This document shows, piece after piece, positions 9,665-19,031 of a stretch of DNA of 64,000 nucleotides. The notes below the pieces were generated by a model, which was not told the DNA's origin, made no database searches, and saw only the letters and a program-made list of their open reading frames with translations. Both the position numbers and the translations under genes were made by a program. The stretch is taken from the NCBI GenBank assembly GCA_013368375.1, contig JAACJP010000029.1, forward strand, positions 372,001 to 436,000, read 5' to 3'. The DNA comes from Tricholomella constricta (taxonomy: Eukaryota; Basidiomycota; Agaricomycetes; Agaricales; Lyophyllaceae). The number at the start of each line of letters is the position of its first letter. Within the stretch, counting starts at the first letter, position 1.

Positions 9665-12600
9665 CTAGTCGTAATCGGTTCGCTCCTTTATCCGTAGAAT
9701 ATGCCAATACACCTAATATTGCTGCTATTCCGATGAGTGAACCGACCGACAAAGACGTACAAAACCCCTCCGACCCGACGACACCGATCGCAGTCGCAAA
9801 GCTGATCGCCCCATCGCGTCGTGGCCTACCCCGCTGGGAAAAGCGACTTCCTAGTCGCTTCATCGCCGCTGCCTCCCCCTGCCCCAGATCCCTGTGGCTC
9901 AACGTTGAACTGGAGACCACCGACACCCAGGAGTCGCACGCCGTCACTGCGCTAGTGGACAGCGGAGCGACCGGCAGCTTTCTCAATATCGCTTTCGTCG
10001 AGAAACACAAACTCACGACCAAGGTGCTTAGTCGGCCATCCCCAGTTTACAACGTAGACGGCACCCTCAACGAAGGCGGTTCGGTCTCTTGCATCGTAGA
10101 AGCTGTCTTGCGATACAATGGTCATACCGAACGAGCCGTCTTCGGGGTCACCCAGTTAGGCAAGCACGACATGATCCTCGGGTTCAACTGGCTTAAAAAC
10201 CACAACCCTGAGATCGACTGGGAGACCAAAGAGGTGAAGATGAGTCGCTGTCCGATGCAGTGCGACACCTGCAAGGATGAGGTCAAAGCCGATCGGCGCG
10301 CACGTACCAAAGTGCGCGCAGCAATCCGTGCCTGTCGAGCCGATGGCATCCCGATGATTGAGCCTGACCTGCGGGCCCCGACCAATCCGTACGTGGAGGA
10401 CGACTCTGATGACGACGAGTTCCTCCCCTACACTCCGATCCTGGAGGAACCCGACCCAGAGTCCGACGACTTCCTGACGGAGACCTTCCTGAATGGCGAT
10501 CGCATCTTCGCGACCGCGATCCATCCGACCCCGACCGCCGAACATATTCGGGCCAGCCAAACGACATCGCAGCGACTTGCGGAAGCGCACGCTGCTAACT
10601 CCGTGCCCAAAACGTTCCGCGACGCCGTACCCACCCACCTCCACGACTTTGAAGATGTCTTCTCCAAAGTTGTGTTCGATGAGCTCCCAGAGCGCAAGCA
10701 ATGGGACCATGCGATCGAACTGGAGCCGGGCGCGTCACCAACCGGCACGAAGGTCTACCCGCTGTCACCGGCGGAACAGGTTGAACTCGACGCGTTCCTC
10801 AAGGAGAACCTCGAGTCGGGTCGGATCCGTCCGTCGAAGTCGCCCATGGCTTCGCCAGTGTTCTTCATCAAGAAGAAGGATGGTGCGCTCCGGCTGGTGC
10901 AGGACTATCGGACGCTCAACGCGCTTACGGTGAAGAACCGGTACCCACTGCCGCTCATTAGCGAACTGGTGAATAACCTTCGCGGCGCGCGGTACTTCAC
11001 CAAGCTGGACGTCCGATGGGGGTACAACAATGTTCGGATCAAGGAAGGCGACGAGTGGAAGGCAGCGTTTCGGACGAACCGCGGTCTCTTCGAGCCGCTC
11101 GTCATGTTCTTCGGCCTCACGAACAGCCCCGCCACATTTCAGACCATGATGAATGATATTTTCCGCGATCTGATCGCTGAAGGTGTTGTTTGCGTGTACC
11201 TCGACGACATCTTGATTTATACCAAGACTCTAGAGGAACACCGTCGGGTCGCGCGATTAGTACTGGACCGACTTCGCGAACATCAGTTGTTCTTAAAGCC
11301 CGAGAAATGCGAATTCGAACAGACCAAGATCGAGTATCTGGGGCTGATCATTTCGCAAGGGCAAGCGGAGATGGACCCTGTTAAGGTCGCTGGAGTGTTG
11401 GAATGGCCAGCGCCGAAGAACAAGAAGGAAGTGCAAGCATTCCTAGGCTTCACTAACTTCTACCGACGGTTCATCCAGGACTTCTCGCATCACGCCCGAC
11501 CCCTGTTCGATCTGACAGGCAAGGACGTCGCCTGGCGGTGGGGAGAGTCGGAGCAGTCGGCCTTTGGCCTTCTGAAGTCGGCGATCACATCGGGGCCCGT
11601 TCTCATGTTCCCTGACGACGACCGACCGTACCGCATCGAAGCCGATTCATCTGACTTCGCAACGGGCGCGGTCCTGTCGCAAGAGTCGCCGTCCGACGGT
11701 AAATGGCACCCCGTCGTGTTCTACTCAAAGAGCTTGAACGCCGTCGAGCGGAACTACGAGATCCATGACAAGGAGATGCTAGCGATCATCCGGTCTCTGG
11801 AGGAGTGGCGACACTTCGTAGAAGGCGCAAAGCACAAGGTGGAGATCTGGACCGACCACAAGAACCTTGAGTACTTCCTCACCGCGAAGAAACTCAATCG
11901 GCGTCAAGCCCGATGGTCGCTCTACCTCGCTAACTTCGACGCCCTCCACCACCGTCCTGGCCATAGCATGGGCAAACCCGATGCGTTATCGCGTCGCCCC
12001 GACCATGGCGACGGAAGCGCCGACAACGCCAACATCGTGCTGCTCAAACCAGAGTTCTTCGCCGTTCGTGCAACTGAAGGCCTTGCACTGGTCGGAGAAG
12101 AGGATGACGTGCTGAAGGCAATTCGCAAGGGCAACCGCGATGGCGCACAGGAGGATGCGGTCGCGAAAGCGGCGCAACTGGTCAGGGCATCTAAGATCGC
12201 CGGTCGCTCCCTTCGCTTTCGCGAGTGGGGAGAGGAAGGCGGTCTGCTCACGTTCCGTGGACGGATCTATGTCCCGAACGTTCCTGACCTCCGCCGACGC
12301 ATCGTGGAGCACCACCACGACTCCAAGGTCGCCGGTCACCCAGGTCGCTGGAAGACGTTAGAGCTGGTGTCGCGCAACTACTGGTGGCCCCAGATGTCGC
12401 GCTTCATCGGTTCCTACACCAGCACCTGCGACATGTGCTTGCGCACGAAACCCCGCCGCCAACTCCCCGTCGGACAGCTGCAGCCGCTCCCATTCCCGAA
12501 GGCCGATGGAATGTCGTGTCGGTCGACTTCATCACCGAACTCCCCGAGTCCAATGGCCACGACGCGAACATGAACGTCGTGGACTCGGTCGGAAAACGCG

Positions 12601-13374
12601 CGCACTTCATCGCGTCGCACACGACTTGTTCGGCTTTGGGGGCTGCAAACCTCTACCGGCGCCACGTCTGGAAGCTCCACGGTCTCCCAGATGCCTTTGT
12701 CTCCGATCGAGGTCCACAGTTCGTCGCCGAATTCACGCGCAAACTGTACCGACTCCTGGGTATCAAGCTGTCGGCTTCGACGGCGTACCACCCGCAGACC
12801 GACGGACAGACCGAACGCGTCAACCAGGAGCTGGAACAGTTCTTGCGGGTCTTCTGCAATGAGCGTCAGAACGACTGGGAGGACCTCTTGCCCGACGCCG
12901 AATTCAGTTACAACAACCATGTACATTCGGCGACGCAGCAGACCCCCTTCCTGCTCGACACTGGTCGGCATCCACGCATGGGCTTTGAGCCACGTCGGGG
13001 CGCTTCCAAAAACGAGTCGGCCGACGAGTTTGTGGAGCGCATGAAGGAAGCACAGGAAGAAGCCAAGGCAGCACTCTCAAAGGCCAAAGACGACATGGAG
13101 CGGTACTACAACCAGCGACACGCCCCAACGCCCGACTACCAGCCTGGCGACAAGGTGTACTTGGATGCGACCGACATTTCTACGACCCGACCATCTAAGA
13201 AATTGTCGCATCGCTACCTTGGCCCTTTTGTCGTGCAAAGGCGAGTCGGCCCGCTCGCATACCGCCTCCTGCTGCCTCAGTCCATGAAGCGCATCCACCC
13301 AGTCTTCCACGTCGTGAAACTCATCCCCGCCGTCGCTGATCCGATCGAAGGTCGTCGGTCCAATCCTCCTCCTC
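9628..13374 (+). pseudogene. Chromovirus pol (PR-RT-RH-IN), frameshifted
   Basis: Pol is reached by -1 frameshift. Domains in order: retropepsin (ALVDSGATGSF, about 9945-9975), RT with LDVRWGYNNVRI, FGLTNSPATFQ and YLDD at 11197-11208, RNase H (EADSSDFATGAVLSQ, then EIHDKEMLAI), the integrase zinc domain (HHHDSKVAGHPG...CDMC), the DDE core (VSVDFITELP, FVSDRGPQFV, AYHPQTDGQTERVNQELE), and the C-terminal GDKVYLDATD and LGPFVVQRRVG part. A single missing base near 12497-12499, just before the DDE core, shifts the frame, so this copy cannot make integrase. The coding sequence is then broken at 13374 by the inner LTR element; its tail resumes at 17273. Confidence 0.9.
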
Positions 13375-13568
13375 TGTAAGGACGCAGGTCCATACTGGTC
13401 ACCTGTGTTGGCATTGTTTGGCAACGCCTTCGGCGTTGCCTATATCTATTGTTTATATCTATTATTTTAAGTAGATCTTCGCAACTTCATGTACAACTAG
13501 CAGAAAATGACATCTGGTCAAGCTCGGTTGTAGTGTGAAACGCGAGGTCGTCCTGTAGCACCGCTACA
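13375..13568 (+). repeat. 5' LTR of the hairpin element
   Basis: 194 bp. It includes two perfect hairpins: GGCAACGCC/GGCGTTGCC with loop TTC (13420-13440) and TGTAGC/GCTACA with loop ACC ending exactly at the LTR boundary (13554-13568). Confidence 0.93.
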
Positions 13569-13592
13569 TTTTTTTGAGCTATCCAGCTCTAC

Positions 13593-13628
13593 TGCTATAT
13601 CCAGCTATATCCCGCTATATCCCGCTAT
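13593..13628 (+). repeat. Decamer tandem repeat
   Basis: GCTATATCC(A/C) is repeated about three and a half times directly before the ORF of the hairpin element, in its leader. Confidence 0.7.
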
Positions 13629-13688
13629 ACTGCTTCTTTTCTTATTCTGGCCAATCAAACCCCTTTTGGCCAACACCGACATCTTGAT

Positions 13689-16421
13689 ATGACATCGAGA
13701 ACCACCCAGGACCATGCGACACGCGCATGGACACACGAGGCCGCGGACACGCGGCCACGTCACTCGTCGGAACCGCAGCTTGCGGCTCCGAGAGATTTTT
13801 CGATGCTCGAAGCATCGAAATTGATGCCACGTCACCTGGCAGAACCGCCGGCGGCGGTTCCTTCGAGCAAACTCGAACCGTTTCTATGGAACGGCACAGG
13901 CGAATCTTCGTCGCCTGTGCACGAAGACTGGATCGAGCTCGCCCTTTTACGGCGCGAGCTACAGCTCTTTTGGTCGGCTACTAGGATAACCGATGACAGT
14001 CAGCGACGCAGGCTCGAAGCCTGCGCTGAAAACGATGTATCTGAGTATTTCGGACGAATATACATTGATGTAGGACATACAGAGTACCTACAACGATACA
14101 TGAACGCGCTACGCGCACGCTATCGCGAATGGTGCGGTCAAGGAACCGCACCGACTAAAAGCACTACACCTTCCGCTTGGGAGGTAAAAATGGAAGCGTT
14201 CTGGGCGACGACGGACGTCCAGAGCCAGTACCGGCGTCGGAGGTTGCTAGAGAAAACCGACAACATGTACCGGAAGTATGGGGTAAAATGCATGCACCAT
14301 ACGGCGGTCGGCGATTCGTACGCCGACAAAACTATAGGAACACTGCGTGATATCGTGGACCTATACAGGAAGCGGCGTCCGAAGGACGCAAAACTAGGGA
14401 TATCGCAATCGTGCGATGCAAGTACGATGGTGCCGCAGGCGCCATCGCCAATAAAGTCGACGAGACCATCAACTGATGGTCTTAAAAACGAACGCTCGGA
14501 CGGCTTGAGTGCCGCCCCCTTCAAATCGATCGTGAAGCGATCCGAAAGACGCGAGAGCAATGGTCTCGCATCGGTGAACGTCACATATAGTGGCGGACAC
14601 GACGACCGCAACTGGCGAGCACCGTCGCCGACGCACGAGCAAAGTGGGCGACGGAGGTCAACGCCCAAGCAGGAGGCCTTTCAATCGGGCAACGTAGAGG
14701 GTATCGTCGAGCATCGGAGGATGCTCAAGGAGACACGAACCGAGGAGAACGTCGTATCCGAACGACGTTCTGGTGGAGGGGAGAGGTACCAGAGCAGTAG
14801 CCGCCACCCCACAAACGAGAAGATGAAGGAAACGTCGCAGAGCGACGTGTTACGATTCATGGGGCCCAGCAAAGGCGCAACAGATGCTGGCAAGAAAGGT
14901 GCCAGCGATACAACGTCGGAGGTGTCGAACATACGACATTCGGAGGCCGAGACACGTCGGGAAGGCGCAGGGAACGAGCACCGACGGAGTATGGTCCGGA
15001 CAGACCATGCTACAGATAAGGGCGCGCGGCAAGGTCGTGCGCATCAAGTCGAACCGCACCGAGAAGGTGTACCGGAGGACAGCAAGCGTCCTCCCACCAA
15101 GCCTAGGAACAGGCTTGCATCAGCGCGTTCAGTAACACGCGCTTACTCGTCATATAGGTACGCTACACCTAGACCCTACAGTGGCGCTATGGCCGCCACA
15201 TCGGTGTCGGAGAGCGCCAGCGTGCGCCCTCAACCGGAACGACCACCGGAGCACCCAAGAAGAGGTGCCGTCATCGATGGCGGAGAAGCAACTGCAAACG
15301 CATCCCAGATAACGGGGAGGCACACGAGCGGACCAAGGAGCTTACCTGGTCTGCAAAACGCTGGGCAGAGCCCAGCAGCAAAACCGAGCACAGCACGTCT
15401 AGTTAAAGACGTGCGAGACAAGCATCCGGCATTACCGGAGGTGTGGACAAAAGTCCGCAAGGGAGAAGATGGGGGTGGTGAACGCCCATCGAAGAAGACT
15501 GAACGCCACGGGACGACGACCGCAAATGTGCAGACGCCGGCATACCCGGAGGTGGACTTCCACATTGCGTGGTGGATAGCACGACGCATCGACGATGGAA
15601 GCGAATGGAACGAGACGTTCCGGGAGCTAATGCACGATCGGCCGGAAGACAATGTGCGCCGGGTCTGGAGGTGGGTGAGGTACCACCTCCGGCATCACAG
15701 AGAGGAACTCCGTGCGGACACGGGGTTAATGGGCGTCAAGCCTGTTGCGGAGACGGCGTCAAGCGCTGTATCCGATGGTGGATCTAGTGACCGACCCAGT
15801 GAAGCGGGAAGGTCAAGATCGAGTTCGCAAATTGGACAGGAGCGAACACGTACCCCCGACCATGTCCTAGACTGGGTAGAGGGTAATTCGAGAACCTACT
15901 CGCGCAGTATGAGCGCGATTAGGGGCAATTACGACATGGTGGTATCGACACCATCGGCAGCTCGGAATGAAATGTCCACCGAGCGATTGGCGTGTATGCG
16001 CCAAATTGTTCATCGCACATATGGCGATGAACCGGAAGGGGAAGACGACGGGAATGGTGAGCGGTCCGAAGGTCATTCGGAACGCTCAGAAGCATGGCAT
16101 GTCCGAACATATGAATGTGAGGACGCATGCCACGAGTACCAGTACCTCGATGAAGACGGGAAGGAAATTCACGTCTACGAAGTGGAGAGCGATGGGGAAA
16201 CCAACGCTCTCGAGGCGGAATATGATAGCTACCGTGAACGTGGTAGCTATCAAGAGGAGGAGGAGAGTGGCGCTGAGCATAGCGGCTCGGAAGACGCTCG
16301 GTCTAACGACGAGCAGGAGAATGGCGCTGCACATAGCGGCCCAGAAGACGCTCGTTCGAACGACGAGCAAAGCGACGAAAGCGCTCGTTATGATGATAAT
16401 GAGTGCACCGACTCCGATTGA
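13689..16421 (+). CDS. Unidentified 910-residue protein of the hairpin element
   Basis: The ATG at 13689 opens the only long frame. I do not recognise the family. The protein is charged and largely hydrophilic, with no signal peptide, membrane segment, zinc knuckle or retroviral enzyme motif. Two related helical blocks are visible: LFWSATRITDDSQRRRLEAC with a following YLQRYMNALRARYREW (about residues 97-155) and AFWATTDVQSQYRRRRLLEK with TLRDIVDLYRKR (about 175-232). A third WWIARRIDDGSEWNETFREL to WRWVRYHLRHHREEL (about 622-675) may be related. The C-terminus is acidic and includes a 20-residue tandem repeat with HSGSEDARSNDEQ. It sits where gag would be and may be a nucleic-acid-binding or capsid-like protein; that is inference from position only. 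Codons are constrained by the hairpin array throughout. Confidence 0.75.
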   Translation: MTSRTTQDHATRAWTHEAADTRPRHSSEPQLAAPRDFSMLEASKLMPRHLAEPPAAVPSSKLEPFLWNGTGESSSPVHEDWIELALLRRELQLFWSATRITDDSQRRRLEACAENDVSEYFGRIYIDVGHTEYLQRYMNALRARYREWCGQGTAPTKSTTPSAWEVKMEAFWATTDVQSQYRRRRLLEKTDNMYRKYGVKCMHHTAVGDSYADKTIGTLRDIVDLYRKRRPKDAKLGISQSCDASTMVPQAPSPIKSTRPSTDGLKNERSDGLSAAPFKSIVKRSERRESNGLASVNVTYSGGHDDRNWRAPSPTHEQSGRRRSTPKQEAFQSGNVEGIVEHRRMLKETRTEENVVSERRSGGGERYQSSSRHPTNEKMKETSQSDVLRFMGPSKGATDAGKKGASDTTSEVSNIRHSEAETRREGAGNEHRRSMVRTDHATDKGARQGRAHQVEPHREGVPEDSKRPPTKPRNRLASARSVTRAYSSYRYATPRPYSGAMAATSVSESASVRPQPERPPEHPRRGAVIDGGEATANASQITGRHTSGPRSLPGLQNAGQSPAAKPSTARLVKDVRDKHPALPEVWTKVRKGEDGGGERPSKKTERHGTTTANVQTPAYPEVDFHIAWWIARRIDDGSEWNETFRELMHDRPEDNVRRVWRWVRYHLRHHREELRADTGLMGVKPVAETASSAVSDGGSSDRPSEAGRSRSSSQIGQERTRTPDHVLDWVEGNSRTYSRSMSAIRGNYDMVVSTPSAARNEMSTERLACMRQIVHRTYGDEPEGEDDGNGERSEGHSERSEAWHVRTYECEDACHEYQYLDEDGKEIHVYEVESDGETNALEAEYDSYRERGSYQEEEESGAEHSGSEDARSNDEQENGAAHSGPEDARSNDEQSDESARYDDNECTDSD
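16266..16375 (+). repeat. 60-nt tandem repeat in the 910-residue ORF
   Basis: Two direct copies start near 16266 and 16326, encoding the acidic repeat with HSG(S/P)EDARSNDEQ. Both copies keep the CTCG...CGAG stem although the loop sequence changed. Confidence 0.7.
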
Positions 16422-17078
16422 GCGTGTTGGGCTCGTTGTGCCCAACAGTTCCTATCCAGGTCTTTGAGATGCGATATGAGACGCATCAGTCCGGCAGCCG
16501 TATCGGTTATGTGTCGACGTTGATAAACGTCGAGGTGGCAGCCTACGCGACTTTAACCACAGTCGCAGCGATATCCATCGCTGAAATCCTTGTGGCGTAT
16601 ACGTCGGCGCGATAAATAGCGCCTCAGTCTTCTGCGGTGGTTCAACCAGCCCTGGTCTGGCAGTTGCAATAGCTGTCGACGAGGAGTCGAAGACGGAGCC
16701 AAAAAATCGATGAAGCCATAAATCACCGGCTAACGACTCGATTGGCGACTATCAAACCAACTCAGGCGCGAAAGTCATCGTTGGGCATTATGTGTCCAAC
16801 CCTAGCCAGTACGTCCGCGGAACATGGACGCCAATCTCTCAGAGACTGGAGGAACAAGTCGCGGTCGACAGAATCGACACTACGTTAGGGCCATGACCTA
16901 ACATTATCATTATTCCATATCGTCGGGGTACCAATACCCAGACGCGACAACTGTGGCGCATAAAATATGCGCAATACATTCGACTATTGTTGCGCGTACT
17001 GTACGCGCAATATATACGACATTCCCTCGACATCTGCCCGGGTGTAAAGATTGCTGAGTGCAATCTTAAAGGGGGGTA
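16422..17078 (+). other. Non-coding tail of the hairpin element
   Basis: No gene is seen. The 657 nt are packed with perfect hairpins up to the polypurine tract at about 17068-17078. Confidence 0.7.
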
Positions 17079-17272
17079 TGTAAGGACGCAGGTCCATACT
17101 GGTCACCTGTGTTGGCATTGTTTGGCAACGCCTTCGGCGTTGCCTATATCTATTGTTTATATCTATTATTTTAAGTAGATCTTCGCAACTTCATGTACAA
17201 CTAGCAGAAAATGACATCTGGTCAAGCTCGGTTGTAGTGTGAAACGCGAGGTCGTCCTGTAGCACCGCTACA
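17079..17272 (+). repeat. 3' LTR of the hairpin element
   Basis: 194 bp, seen as identical to the 5' LTR on comparison by eye. Confidence 0.93.
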
Positions 17273-17978
17273 TCCTCCCCCCGACATAATCAACGACGAA
17301 CCCCATTACGAAGTTGAAAAGATCCTCGATAGCCGAACCTTCCGCAAAAAACTACAGTACAAGGTCCTGTGGAAAGGCTATGGTTACGAAGAAGCTTCAT
17401 GGGAACCTCGCGAAAATGTCACCGCCCCCGATCTGGTACGCAAGTTCCACCGCGACAACCCCGACGCTGCCCGCCACATTCGTGGCATGTTCACATTATC
17501 CCCGGCCATCTTCGCCACCGCTACCCCGCACCGAGTCGTTGCGATTCAAAAGGGGGGTGATGTTAGGGGAACACCCGTTCACGCCCTCCGACGCTCACCA
17601 ACTGTTCCCCGACACGTGCGCTCGCTCCTGACCGATCGCGATCCCGACCCCGACTCTCTGACCCAAGTGTCGGTGTACATATTTACCTTACTCACTTCCT
17701 GTCATTCCCCTCATTTCCCTGTTCATATTCCCGATCACCTGACATCCCGACGACGGTTACCATCAGACAGCATCCGGAACCCGCTCATCATTATCACCTG
17801 TCATGGTTATCACATGTCGTTATTATCACATGTACAGTACACTATGGAAAGCCTGCCCTCATGTATCACACTTGTATATAGCCGGCCCCCTGGCATCTGG
17901 GAATCCTTTACACTATTCTCTTTGGATTCCCCTTTGCCAGGTAAGCCTTATTTACCTCGTTACAGTACATCAATATAA
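17273..17978 (+). pseudogene. Chromovirus integrase tail: chromodomain
   Basis: After the inner element the pol frame continues as YEVEKILDSRTFRKKLQYKVLWKGYGYEEASWEPRENV, a canonical chromodomain (aromatic residues Y, W, W/Y and the WEP motif). It would tether integration to heterochromatin. The frame shows no stop before the 3' LTR and reads through to 17978, inside the LTR. It is separated from the rest of pol by 3.9 kb. Confidence 0.85.
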
Positions 17979-18034
17979 CTTTGGATTCTCCTTTGCCAGT
18001 ACGACTAAGCTCTGCTCTAAAGGTTGCCCTAACA
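17561..18034 (+). repeat. 3' LTR of the chromovirus
   Basis: 474 bp, matching the 5' LTR except for about three substitutions. It is followed by the GGTCT target duplication at 18035-18039. Confidence 0.95.
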
Positions 18035-18229
18035 GGTCTCACCTTTGTCGCGGAGACAAGAGAGCTCGATCATGATCGAGGAAGGCAGGGACAAGATGGG
18101 GAACGGATCCTAGTACGCGCGGGGCGTCACATCTTGTTCTCTGCGTGAGCTGCGCGGGCCGAGGAGGCGGTAACGAGCGCAATTGACGTACCGGAGATTA
18201 GACTTATGTAAACAGGTTTAAAGTCGATC

Positions 18230-19031
18230 AAACTCGCGGTAGAGCGGCTGGCAAAAATGGGATTCGGGGATCCCGGCGTTCCCGAATAAACCCTACCGTA
18301 GGTGCTACGTAACTCGTCGCTTAGCCATTTACAACGCATGCATAAACATTCCCACAATCGAGACGTGGACCCTTTAATCAGACATTTGTGACATTGACGA
18401 GAGGTGTATCTTGGGTGTATCCGTCGACATGCGCTAGGACACATCATTAATTTCGAACTCACGAAGTTTCTTCTTGGTGATACCGCGGGCGATGTAGTGA
18501 AGGCCGGCATCCCGTTTCGTTGGGAGCAGAACAGTGCCGGGTAAGTGCTCTTCATTGTCCTGTGGGCCCAGGCTGTTGATGCAAAAAATAACTGGGGATA
18601 AAATACTGAGGATAACATCACTATGGCTGTATTTTTTGTTGTACAGAAGGCTGACGAGGACTTCCGGCACTGTAGTGTTGGCTTGCGTGATTTTCGAGAG
18701 TAAATAATCGAGTTTCTGCGAGTTGAGTACAATTTTCGATGCAGTCTTTTCTTACGAGTAGGAACCAGACACCTTTTCTTATATGGCTTTGTACCTTCGA
18801 GTGATCACTAATTATCATTGAGGAGTTTGCGGTGCAGTCTCTCGAGAACTAACAGGGGCTTTAGGTACAATGTCACAAATGTCTGATTAAAGGGTCCACG
18901 TCTCGATTGTGGGAATGTTTATGCGTGCGTTGTAAATGGCTAAGCGACGAGTTACCTAGCACCTACGGTAGGGTTTATTCGGGAACGCCGGGATCCCCAA
19001 ATCCCATTTTTGCCAGCCGCTCTACCGGCGG
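18230..19031. other. Outer MULE interior and inverted arms
   Basis: After the DIRS-like element the left MULE arm continues (18230 to about 18417) and is repeated in inverse orientation at about 18885-19031. The 470 bp between contain no transposase; the same interior, shortened, occurs in the copy at 19032-20001. Confidence 0.7.

Larger units (their letters stand above)
13554..17067 (+). other. Hairpin array spanning the element
   Basis: Perfect stems located by hand (stem/loop): 13712-13730 (7/5), 13739-13756 (7/4), 13798-13820 (9/5), 13842-13860 (8/3), 13862-13877 (6/4), 13894-13920 (10/7), 14007-14025 (7/5), 14131-14152 (8/6), 14307-14327 (7/7), 14463-14482 (8/4), 14746-14771 (10/6), 14832-14848 (7/3), 15074-15094 (7/7), 15098-15117 (7/6), 15122-15143 (7/8), 15360-15376 (7/3), 15393-15414 (8/6), 15667-15690 (8/8), 16008-16032 (9/7), 16223-16252 (11/8), 16425-16447 (8/7), 16514-16533 (8/4), 16566-16583 (7/4), 16956-16972 (7/3), 16990-17010 (9/3), 17047-17067 (8/5). 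At least fifteen further 6-bp stems lie between them. They occur equally in the ORF and in the non-coding tail. Confidence 0.85.
13375..17272 (+). mobile_element. Non-autonomous LTR element tiled with hairpins
   Basis: Two apparently identical 194-bp LTRs (13375-13568 and 17079-17272) begin TGTAAGG and end GCTACA, flanked by TCCTC (13370-13374 and 17273-17277). A polypurine tract AAAGGGGGGTA precedes the right LTR. The interior holds a single long ORF (13689-16421) and 650 nt of non-coding sequence; no protease, RT, RNase H or integrase is present. Identical LTRs and an intact target duplication mean very recent movement, so enzymes must come in trans. The sequence is unlike its surroundings: it is a near-continuous series of short perfect inverted repeats. 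Confidence 0.92.
7790..18034 (+). mobile_element. Ty3/gypsy chromovirus, Tf1-like, interrupted
   Basis: Two 474-bp LTRs (7790-8263, 17561-18034) start TGTTAGGG and end CCCTAACA and are flanked by the duplication GGTCT. Between them lie gag, protease, RT, RNase H, integrase and a C-terminal chromodomain. The LTRs differ at only about three positions, so insertion was recent. The copy is dead: gag has an indel between about 9366 and 9384, pol a single-base loss near 12497-12499, and a small LTR element sits at 13375-17272 between integrase and chromodomain. The polypurine tract is AAAAGGGGGGTGA at 17548-17560. Confidence 0.95.
2877..18229 (-). mobile_element. DIRS/Ngaro-like tyrosine-recombinase retrotransposon
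   Basis: The minus strand encodes, in order, gag (7565-6286), reverse transcriptase-RNase H (6683-4431) and a tyrosine recombinase (4418-3453). That gene set defines YR retrotransposons. No methyltransferase domain is seen, which fits Ngaro rather than DIRS1. A 358-bp direct repeat flanks the coding part: 2896-3253 on the 3' side and 7620-7789 plus 18035-18227 on the 5' side, split by the chromovirus. The two copies differ at about four transitions. The insertion sits in the left arm of the outer MULE and is bordered by a 21-bp duplication of MULE sequence (2856-2876 and 18230-18250). Confidence 0.85.

Noticed and set aside
13569..13590. A self-priming or tRNA primer site for the hairpin element
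   Set aside because: The T-run and following bases after its LTR match neither an LTR-internal segment nor a tRNA-type TGG start.
13554..17067. CRISPR-like or other regular repeat array
   Set aside because: The hairpins have different sequences and irregular spacing; there is no constant repeat and no spacer structure.
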